Positions 12,701 to 24,700 of a stretch of 64,000 nucleotides of DNA are shown here, piece after piece; the first letter of the stretch is position 1; the number at the start of each line of letters is the position of its first letter. A program made the position numbers and the translations under genes. Source of the stretch: Albula goreensis (lineage: Eukaryota > Chordata > Actinopteri > Albuliformes > Albulidae); NCBI GenBank assembly GCA_022829145.1, contig CM040763.1:25347488-25411487 (forward strand). Reading direction: 5' to 3'. Below the pieces are notes generated by a model. That model ran no database searches and was not told where the DNA came from. It was given only the letters and a program-made list of their open reading frames with translations.

Positions 12701-15700
12701 CACAAGCGGAACCAGATAGGCCGCAGGTCCTGGGGCGCTGTATCGGGGACAAACCTCTGGAAAGTCTCCGTACCTCAGTAGCCACACTGGATGCTACTGG
12801 TTCACACACCTAGATGAAATAGAATGAATAAGAAGCATTATTGTAAATGAGCTTCCCTTAAATGCCATCCTGAGAAACCCCTTCCACCCCCTAAGGTCCT
12901 TCAGTCATTCAATAGGATTCTGCCAGAAACACACTACAACCCTTTTCCCTCTTAGCCTACTGTCATGAGACCCCCCTACAGGCACAAAAGGAATTGAGGG
13001 ACCATTACTCTTTCACCCTTCATCCTGAATGGATGGGAGAGTCAGCAAAATGGCAGTTGTTAGCCGTAACTTTTATGGCAGGTGTACCCTTAATTATGCC
13101 TTCACCTGTTCTCCCACATCACCCAGGATGAAGTCCCTGCAGGGGTGCTCACAGGACTATGTACATACACACTCATTTACAGACGTGAGTTTAACAATGC
13201 AGCAGATTCCGATAACCATCAGTGACATCTGTTTCATTCTTTTACAGTCAACACTACAGCCCATATCATCTACATGCCCCCCAGTCTTTCCCAGTGTTTA
13301 TTGTTTTTACAGCATTGAAGTGGCTGCTGGGCTTTATGGCCCCACTGTACAGTCCTCTTTATAGACATGTGACACCCAAAGCCCTGAATTGTCCCTCTCT
13401 GTCGGTGTGTCCAGCTGGGCTTCATGGGCCTTAATTGAGAATCCTCCTGTGGTCACGCTGAGGTCGCCTGGAGTCCTGGGTTCCCATCTAGGCACAGAGT
13501 GGGAATAAAATTATTCCTTACAGGCCTTGGTGCATATAGAACAGGGTCACAAAGATACACTTGTTCAAGTAAATGGCAAAACTGCTTATTACATTGCTAA
13601 AAATGATAGGCCTTATACAGATCACCCAAATCTCATAGATTTGCAAAAATCAAATGGAGTATCAGTGGGGCAAGCATTAAATTCTAATTTTTCCTGTGAA
13701 GGAATAATCAACTTCATCTCAAAGGAAATGCTTACTTGTTTGACTGCCAGCATTAAATCAACCAGGCCTAAGATTACAATTGATGGATTGTCTCATTGTT
13801 GGATTTGTCTCCATGGATTTTGCTCAGATGGAGCTTCAGTAATGCTTCACAACATTGAAATGGATTTACCCTCCTCTAATTGGGTGGCATTGTTTTAGTC
13901 ATTGGCTTGAGCTGTCTGTTGGAGATGCTGTGAAGACTTGCACTGAAATCATTTTATGAATTTCATGGACAAATATTTATAAAGACTCCTGAGGACAGTT
14001 TTGCTTCAAGTCCTTCAAATATGCATGTTTTATTTGTATTTTGTGATGCATGTCTGTTGGCATTGGAAAAGTGGGAGTACAGGGCATTATGCATTGTCCA
14101 TACAGCTTTGACTGTTCTGTATGATGATGCCACCCACCTAACATCAAAGGCCTGTCCTCTTCTTAAATGAATTGGTAATGATTTACATGAACTGCTCCCT
14201 CGTAATGCATTCATAATGCAGTCACAACACATCCATAAGATTACATGACAGCCTCATAAAGCATGCATAGTGCTTTCCTTAAACATTACATAATAGCTTC
14301 AAAATGTATTAATAATGCACCATCATACTGTATTCATAAGCATTACATTACAAATTAAAAGCATATGTTTAATACTTTATCATACATGATTTATAGCATC
14401 CTATAAGATGGTTATATCACAGACTATAGACTTCAATATACATGCTACATAAATCGTTCATGTGTGTTTCATAAGACCCACAAAAAACACATTGTGTAAG
14501 CTTCATATCATCACTAGATATTGGCACCAGAGGTTTGGCAGAATAACTGCACTTTCATAACTCATCCATAGCAACCATTTAAACATCAATTTAACTCTGA
14601 TTTAAGGTTGAGGACGTTATCCTACCATCAAGAGTTCACATCAGAAGTACTGCCTTCTCAGCTTTGTGCTTAACTTACCTAGTCCCAGTGTACTCCCAAT
14701 GGGCCTCATTTATCAAACGTGAGCCGAACGAATTTGATTGTAAATTGTTTGTAAATGCATTTACGAAAAAAATTTGGGATTTATCAAAGTTTTCGTTTAC
14801 CAGTTTGTTCATATGATGCGAAGAAATTTCACAAGTGCTCTAAAATGTTCGTGTTGTGTGCATAAATGGAAAAACACGGCTGTAAAGGGTGTTTGTTGTG
14901 TTGTTGCTTTTATTATCCATTCAGTCATCATTTATTGGATTAAAAATAAGTTGCAGATCATTTGGTAGTAACACAGTAATATTATAACGGTTCAAATTGT
15001 TCTATAAAAACACTATTGGATTCAACATTAAAACAGGTGATGCTGATTGAGTAATTAAATTAATTCTTAATTGGAATTTGACATGAATTCCAGAAAACAC
15101 GTTAACGACGTTTGCTATAAATACAGAGCAGAAACCATTACTTCAAACAGATCTTTGAACAGAGCTTCAAACCAGGTCTTCATTGCTATGGCTGACCTCA
15201 CCCTACAAGAAAATTTGGCACAGGGTGCGCTTCGGAGAGAGTGCGTCTTCAAAGACCGGGTCAATCTGTTTGCAGAGAGTGATGATTGGCTTATGAATAG
15301 ATTTCGACTTCCCAGACCTCACCTTCTGACTATTTGCAACAGATTAGAGCCAACACTCAGAACAGCCACAAATCGGTCATGGTCAATACCAGCACATGTT
15401 CAAGTGCTTTCCGTCCTCGGTGTCTTGGCGACTGGCACCTTCCAACAGGAGATTGGTGACCGGTCGGGAATATCCCAGCCCTCCATGAGCCGCATACTGC
15501 CTAATGTGGTAAATGGTATTATTAACATGACACAGGAGTATATTCAGTTCCCATACAGCTCAAAAAACAAGTGGCAGTCAAACAGGGGTTCTTCAATCTC
15601 GCTGGCACACCAAACACAATTGGTGCTGTAGACTGCACTCATGTGCACATTAAGGCCCCATCTACGGATCCCTTTCAACTGGCACACGGAGGTGTTGAAG

Positions 15701-18700
15701 ACGGCTACCTCATTGGTAAGCACTTTATGGCTGGACTTCTTTTCTTCTTGACCTGTGTATAAAATGTTGTTTCCCATAGGAGATAGGGGCTACCCTCTGA
15801 CGACCAAGCTGATGACGCCATTAGCCCATCCACAGACCCCTCAGGAGGTGCGCTATAATCAGGTGCATGCGCGCGCACGGTCCATGGTTGAGTGCACAAA
15901 TTGCATGTTGAAGGGCCAACGACTGTGCTTGGACACAGCAGGCGGCACCCTTCTATATGCCCCAGAAAAAGCCTGCAAAATCATAATGGCCTGCTGTGTC
16001 CTGCACAATATGGCCCTGACACATGGGGTTCCTATGACAGAACCTATAGGTCTACATGACAGAATACCTATCTATCTGCCCAACGATCCTCCAAATGCGG
16101 AGGCAATTCATGTGCATCAGCTGCTTATCGAACGCCTCTAAAGGTAGGTGTAATTTATCAAACATGTCATGTTAGATATTGTTTAAATAGTTTACCCAAT
16201 AATGAGGACTTCATTTTATTGTTTTTGCAATTAAAATTATTTTTTTTTTTTGCAATTCATTTTACTCCTGCCACGGTTCTCAGTGAGGTGCTGATTTCCC
16301 TCAAACTTGAACAAATGTCTTTCAGCATAGAAGATATCTCCTCCACTGCTCACTGGATGGCCTCCTGCTCTTCCAGGACTGCGTCCGTGAGGACCCTCGG
16401 GCCAGAGGAGCGTGGGCATCTGGGACTTGCGTCTGGCGTAGCCCTGGGAGTCTCAGCAGAGGCTGCTGAAGTGCCTGGTTCTTCTTGCAAAAAAAAAAAA
16501 AAAACAGAAAAAAACATCACTGAAACTGCACTGAAACGGGACTGTCATGTATAGAAATTTACGTTCTTATTACACATACGTTATGTTTAGACTATGTGGC
16601 GGGGCAAGAGGAGGTGCCCCCCTCCAGCGCCGTACTGCCTACCAACGGTCATCTCAAACCGCCACTGGGAATACAAGATCAGCACTCAGGACAGCGCCGG
16701 GCGTGCAGCCGAAGAGCGGCGTTGGGCTGCAGACAACCACTAACGAGGCACACCTGCAGCCCTTCAGCAATCAGCCCAGCTGCCGCTACTCCAGGGTGAT
16801 TGCGGGACTACTAAAGTCGCCACGGTCCCATGCTCGGGGAGATATTCCGTCTCCGCTCTCGGGGTACTAACTGGCTGTGTTTTTGCTCTTCACAGACTCT
16901 GGCTGTGTCCCAATGTTGTATTGCATGTGGCATTACCGCTTCGGTCTGCCATTCCCTCCTCGTGGGCCCAGGTTCTGCTGCTGCCCCCCGGGATTTATGG
17001 CAATGATGAGGCTGCTATTAAAACAAAAAACAAAACAAACCCTTACTTTCAGAGTTGGAGGGTGATTGATCCAAGACAAGGGAAAACCAATCGCTGTCGC
17101 CCTCCTCAATGATTCCAGCCTATGACGTCTTGCCAATAATTTGGCCATTCCGTTCATCGTTTGTGGACAAATTTGCCAAACTCTGACCCCCTCCTGTGGC
17201 TGACATGCTTCTTTTGTGGGCTTGGAGTTTTTTGTTCTCCTCCAAATTTCATGTCGAACCATTTTCTCTTCACTTGCGGCAGCTTACGGGAACTTTTGAC
17301 ACCGCGTTTACTGCACCAGTTACTTCTTGCCAGGCTTTGGTCTTCCCCGGCCCCGACACTCCACTGCTTATGCTACTGAACAAAATTATTATTTTTTTGA
17401 TTCTATCTCCATTAACAATATGTCAATCTCTGCTTCAGAAAAGTTTTTATTCTTTAGCCTTTTTCCTGCCATCACTTATCATTGCCAACGAAAGCCTTCC
17501 GGGCTCCTTATATGGTATTTCAGGGGCGTTTATTTATGCTAATCAAAAATTCTGTGAACGCGCTTCTCATTTACGATTGATTGGTATTTATCAACATACG
17601 CACGAGGATACGGTGTGTTTGATTAATCCGGCGGTGATTTGTTAGCTCCTAACCGTTGACACGTAAATTTACACACATTTTATGAAAATATTGATGAATG
17701 AGGCCCAATTTTACCTAGTACTCTTCATTTGTCACACCTGAATTTCCCTTTTAAAACTCCCCTTTTCATCATCCATAGAGCAATGTGTCTGTCTGGATGC
17801 CAATGTATCATGTTTTGTAATTTTAGTTTATTTCTTATTCTGTTAGCAGATGTCACCTAAATTAATGAGGACAAAAAAACAATAGTAATACTGTGATCTT
17901 TACCATTAACTTTTTATTTTGACAGCAGATGATGGTTATTTAATGTATGAAAAAGATTGAGTGCAAGGGTTTTTTGGAAGGACAAAATGATTACAGGGTG
18001 ATTCGATTGGCCCGCAAGAGGTTGCTATTCGGCACGCATAAGGTCAATATCGCTCCAGGGACGTTGCTAGAGGAAAGAAAAAATGTTATGGGATGAGCTC
18101 AGAATCAGCTAAATGGAAGGAAGCAATGCATGTTGAATTTGACTTGATTTTGTCTTTAATTGTAATCGTTTTATCACAGTCGCCCGCTTGGAAATACTAG
18201 GTAACATATACATTTACAAAGCCAGATAGTATCCTAGCTGGATAGCAGTAATGGTATGCTGTATCGATATCAAGGTTTTCAACACTGGTTATTACTATCT
18301 AGCCTACTCTAATATGTGATGTTCTGCATTAGCCGGTGCTAAAGGTCAGTAAACCAGTTAGCAGGCTAGGTGTTTACCCTTCTGTTGCTTGATTTACTTT
18401 GTATAGAAGTGGTTAAACGTGTCCCAGTAATGTGAATGTCCTGCTGAAGCTATATGTAGAGATACAGCTTGCATATTTACTAGGTTGTAGCAAATTTCGG
18501 AACCCTTCTTATTTGACTCCAGTGACCGAGGCATGCTTTGCCAAGTAATTGCTGTGCCCATCATTAGCACAGATGACGTTAGGGAATGAAAACCAGCAAA
18601 AAGGGGCTGGTCTGATGCTTGCAGTTTGTGTGATTTTAAAAAATAATAATTATTAAAAGATGGTTTTTACTTGCTTTGTTATAGAATTGAATGAAATTTG

Positions 18701-21700
18701 TTGTTGTTGTTTGTAATGCCTCCCTTAATTGCGGTCTTATTTAGAGATTTCTAGGAAAGGTGATGCAATTTCTTAGCTTCATTTGAGGCTTAACGTTCAA
18801 GCACTGGATGTACAATATTTCCAAATTGTACAATATTAGGTGAAAGTGTAGAAAGGGTGTGGCAGGTGATGCTGAATTAAGAATGACTATCAGCAAATTA
18901 GAGTGTAGGAGTTAAATAGTGAATAGATTGAATAGAGGTTGTCAATTTCTGTTGTTACACAATAGTAAAGACTTTATTTTTGCAAAGCCCCTGTATTTTT
19001 TATGTTAATACTTTTTGCCATTGTAAAACTATATATTGAACTCTTCCACAAGTTCTTAATTTTTTAAGCCTCATGTCAAATTATATGGTATGTAACTATA
19101 TGGTATAGTTTTTAAATGTATAACAAAAGGCAAGATTGACATGACTTTACATTAACTGCGCTAAAATCATTTATGAGACCTTAATGTATGTTCTGTTAAG
19201 CCTCATGTCAAACTGTATAGTGTATAACTCCATGGTATGGTTTATTAATGTAGAACAAGAGGTGTGATTGACATGACTTTAACTGCATTAAAATCATTCA
19301 CAAGGCCTTAATTTATGTGTTACAAAGCCCCATGTCACTATATTCATAAATATCACACTGGTGTGACTTCACATGTGAATGAGGTAAAGAAACATAGTGA
19401 TTGTTTACTACATTCGCTTTGAAGGCAACTTTCATAGCTAACAATTATTTAGTTAACTCGTTTTAATCCCTGGACAGCTGATGATTATTTTATGATCAAT
19501 TATCAGACTTAATATCAAAACCCAGTAACAATAATTAACAGCGATGACAGTGACAAAAGATCATGTAAAAGCTGTCTTTCAAAATGTGTATCTTTGGATG
19601 GAGACTCCACTGAGACTAGGTAAATTAAGCACAAAGCTGAGAAGGCAGTATTTTTCTTGATGGTAGACTAACTTTCTCAGACATGGTTCAATCAGAGTAA
19701 AATAGGTGTGTTTATCTCCTTAACATTTTAATCTGAATGTTTAAGGCAAGCATTAAGCATACTTTATGAGGCTGTCATAATCTTTTGGACTGCTTATGAA
19801 TGTGTTTTGACTGCATTATGAATGCATTATGAGGGTGCAGTTAATGTGAATCGTTAACAATAAATGGAAAAAATGGAAATTAATGGAAAAAATGAAAACT
19901 GAAAAGCATTATGTACAATTGGGTAAAAGATTCCCCCAACAGTCTGTCTGCAGGCTGGGGAAGTGACATAAAGTGACGTGTTTTGTCCTGTGGTTTTCAT
20001 CGGTCAGCCATGTTCCAAGGCTTGAGACTCACGGTTTGCATATTCATGATTTGTGGATATTTTCAAGATTTGAATTGATGGCTTCAGTTTTGGGCTTGAC
20101 AGGCATGAAAGCTTAGTAAAGGGACAGAATCTTTGTGCCTGTCTTGTGGAAAGTATACCAAAACGGGGACAATTACCATTATTCTTGCATTGTTAAGGAC
20201 TGTTTGGTAATGTATGGTTGATTATTGTTTAACGAATTAACAAATTTGTTATATTTTCATATATATATATATTTTATATTATCTTATATTTTCATATTTT
20301 GGGTTGTGGATTTGTGTTTTCACAATTCATTTGTTGTGGCTAACTGTAAACACTAATTTAGAAACATTTAAATATGGTATTGAAGGGATTTGTTATAGTA
20401 TTCCTCGCACAGGACACCAAAAGTGTTAGGAATTATCTAAACCTCACATGTTGCACCAGTTACATAAGACTTTATTATATTCCCCACAACAGAGGGCGTC
20501 ACTTACGTGGTGGAAATTCTATAACATTATTCTACGAATAATGGTGCAACTACAGTTAATCAGTCTCATATATCAGTCTCATAAAATATATCAGTCTCGT
20601 TATATAGCTATAAATACGTAATTCCAACTAATAATTAAATTAATAATTATAATCAAAAGCAGGAATGTATAGGGCGTTGGCTTGTGTGTAGTGGTAGGAA
20701 TGTTCTCCTACGTGTTGGGGTCGCACAGCCTTGGGTGTGTGCACGATGCACAAGTGTTCATGGAGAACAAAGGAAAAGAGATGGTGGAAGTTTTGAAACT
20801 TAGCTGAAGCTAAGCGTTTCAGGAAAATGGCGCATGCAATGTGGAAAAATGGATGTAATCGTGCAGATCACTAATGCCGGGTTGTCGTAAGTTAGTAGCT
20901 AAATAGATCACATGCAAAACCTAGTTTGTGTGACATATTTGCTTACTAACACTGCGCGGCGCTTGGCTAGGAGCCAGCTAAACAATGATCAAACACAAGA
21001 ATGATTACAGATATGAAAAATAAATAACACAGTTAATTACATTTAGTTATGAAATAACAATATGTACCTAAGCTATTGTGACAGATTGGTGTTGGCTGTG
21101 CTTCTGCTGTGTAGGGTGAGATGCACGTGGGGGCGCTAGCGAACACACTGTCACATTCAGTTTGGGTAAGAGAGGCATTTTTTACAGTTAATAGGGTTAG
21201 GTTACTGTGACGTTAAGCTACGTGTTCAGAGTAGCACATGCCATAAAGGGTTTTGTTGCCCTTGGTACAGGGTCAGTTTTATTCAGGATCTGCATAAGTA
21301 TGATAAATGTTATTCCTGATTTGTGTGCAAAAATATGGGTGAGAAAATACAACCTTGTGAGCAGTTTAGAGCGGACGTGTTTGAGAACCGCAGGAAGTGA
21401 CATATAGGGGGTATAAAAGACCCTGGCCCGTGAAAACCAGTGCGGTCGTGAGTTCTGAAAAAGTTGAGTGTGAACAATAAAAAAAGGAATACTGTGTTCA
21501 ACGGCATTTTTGTGTCTGTGTCTGTCGACTAACGAGGATCTCACACCAACAAGTCAGCGAACTTGTTACACTACGTTATTTATCTGTGCCCAGTGTTACA
21601 TCCTTACTGTTGCGGGTTTTCTCCGTTGGTTAGACGGGTCCAGTGCGTTCCTTTGTTTCAGTCTCTGGTTTCCCAGGGCGCAGAGTTGGTTGCTCGCTCG

Positions 21701-24700
21701 CTCTGGGGTCCAATGCCGTCGTTCACGTAGCTGGATCCTCTTTGCAGGCTGCTGGCCTCTTGGGACTTACAGGTCTTCGCTCTGCTGGATTCCGGGGTTT
21801 GCTGCGTGGCTCTCTGAGGCAGGGTTCCACTCGTCTCGTGGCTTTTTGGCTGTGCGTCTCTGTTCCCTGTAGCTAACCACCGGGGTTCGAAGCTACCTTT
21901 TAGGCTGCATTGAGCGGGCCTATTTAACCGGGAGAGTTCTTGCACATAAGGCAGACGAGGGACAGAATTCCTTGGCATGCGGTGTGCACGCCAGGCCCAG
22001 ATTAGAGGGGTTATGCGTGCGTGCAGCACGCTAAAGGAGCTGGTGAAGAGGTGAGAGAGAGAGTCTGAGAGAGAGTGATTTCTGGGGTGTTGGTCCTTTT
22101 TATTACCTACGTTTTATGGCTTTTAACGTAGTTACGCTGTGAGTTAGTTATCTCTGGAATTTGGCTGTGGAACTATGGTAAACGCAGTTCAGTACTCCCT
22201 ACAGTATTGTGTCATTTATATAAGATGATAGTGGGTGTAACTCATGCTTGCCAACTAAAATGTAAAGGAAGTAGTGAGTGGGGGCAGGTTTGGGCAGTGC
22301 TGTGCCTGTTGATTAGGGGTTTATTACAATATTGGTTATTATAAATGTTTAGTACATAGCACATAGTGTAGTATAAATGTTTGTAAGAAAAAATGCTTGC
22401 ATAAAAAAATGATGAGCAAATTCTTATTTACTATAAAAATCAATTTGCCAGGTGTGGTAGGCTAAGCGTTTTCTCATATGTGATGCTCCACATGTAGATA
22501 CGTTTTTTTGTGGAGTGGAAAGCTCAGGTAGCAGTGGAGAAGGTTGAACATGTCATTGCTTGGTGTCTTTTTCTTTGAGCATGTGACACAGGAGACAACT
22601 CTGCATGTCTATTGATCCAAAATGACACTTCTGGTTCTGCTGTTGCTGTCTTTACATGTTTATATACTCCAAGCCCTCAACTCTTAGGCCATGGCCTGCA
22701 GACAGACCCTTCTCAAAGATTTTCTATTTGGGAGCACTGTCCAAGTAAGGGTTGGCAAATGCTTCTCTGCAAGCTATCTGGTTGAAAATGGCACACCTCA
22801 GGGAAGCATGCTCAGCACGTTGTTATTCTCTATAATGGCTGACAATATTTATTCTGAAGAGGAAGGAATGTGTACCATTACAAAGCCCACAGTAATTCAA
22901 AAGGGTGTTTTTATTTCATTTCCAAGAAATCACAGCACAAGTATTAAATGTATTTGTTATTATTAAATGTTCTGGGAATCTATCCAATCATCCTTACAGT
23001 ACCCAAGGCCCAATGTGGCAGATCTCTGTCACAGGTTTGGCACTTTGGAGAGCAGGAACATAACACTGTGGGACTGGCTTAACCTTTTGTATCTATTTCT
23101 TCAATCTCAGGATTTTTAATGAGCAGGATACCTGTGTCTTCAGGGAGGCAAAACCATTCCCCCATCAGAAAATTTTACAGACCCCTTATGGTGGGCGCCT
23201 GAAGTACACGCTTCCTCATGGGAACATGCTAATGGTTCACCTCAAGGATAAACAGCTGATCCGACACAAAAAGCGCTGGTCCCAGGTGAGGAAAGTGAGG
23301 CAAAACTACAATGTGCTTTTTTATCATTATTTTTCCCAACCTAAACTCAGCAAAACTAGTTGTTCTCCTGCATGCAAACCTATCCTGCTGACTATCAACT
23401 CCACAGCCTCATGACCAATTACATCCTGCCTAAGAAACCTGGGGGTGATGATGTCACTATTTGCCCAGTTCATGCATCCACAGGTGTCCAGCAGCCAACC
23501 AGCAGTGGCTGCTAAAGAGTGATTAGCCCAACAAGCTTAACCAGATTAGCCATCATTCTTTTGCAAGCATGCAGACCCCCAGCCATGGCCATTAATGGCA
23601 GGGCTGGCACAACCCTGGGCGCAGGGCTCACTCCTGAATCCCAAACATGCATCTTGCATGAGCCACCTACAATTTTATAATTTGTAAGCGCTAATGGGGC
23701 TTTCAGTTATGCTGCAAAATGAAACAACCAGTATTTATTTAATCTCATGCCAAGTCTAAAATTTCACCCTTTGTTATTGGATCTGATTTTAATCATAAAG
23801 CAATTCAACAATAAAAGAAATTTCAATCTTCTATCTTTGTAGTTTGTCATTAGTTGTTGTGACCAAACAGCAAATTATAGCACAGAGTGGATTGAATATC
23901 CTGCGATTTCTCTACTAGTCAGCAAACAGCATATGATCCTGTCAGTCTGTCTGTACAGACTGGGGATACAACAAGAGCATATATTTAACATATTGGGATG
24001 TGGCTGCTTTCAGATCATGTATCTCTACTATCTACTGGGCTGGAAAATCAATAGGAAATACGTCAAGAGGTTTGAGGAAGGGGAAGATGAGAATGTGTTG
24101 ACACAAATGTTGAAGGTAAAATGTGTATTTAAGAGATATTTTTCACTTATTTTCATTTTTAAATTAAAATTTATTTAAGAATGTTTTTCTCATTCTCAGA
24201 AGGAAAAAGAAAACACATATATCCTGGCATTGGATGGAGACACAGACTTTCTGCCCGCTGCTGTCATGCTATTGGTTGACCGACTTAAACTGTATCCAGA
24301 AGTGGGTGCGGCCTGTGGAAGGATTCATCCTACTGGCACAGGTAACTATAAAACTTAAAAAAATTTTTTTAAAATAATTGTATTATAAAAAATAATTATT
24401 TTTCACTCCCCACTCCAATATTAAAATTGTGAGAACATGACAAAGAGCTAGATTTCTATGCTTACCTCTAAAAGCCACCTCCAGTCAAAGTTGTACTTTG
24501 AAGGATCTCTGTTCAATATCAAAATGGACCACATGTTCTTCCTCAAAATTATGAATGAAGTTATTTAAATAATGGGCTTCATATTTAATAGGTGACATCA
24601 TCATCCAGAAAATGTTTGGTTAGAGGGATATGGAAACAAACCAATTGTAAAGCTAAAATTCATATGTATAAGTTGAGCACCTAACTGTTCCAGCATGATT

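Noticed and set aside
23126-23285. Alternative start of exon 6 at the AG ending at 23,125
   Set aside because: It would break the phase with exon 5. The AG at 23,110 has a better pyrimidine tract and keeps the frame.
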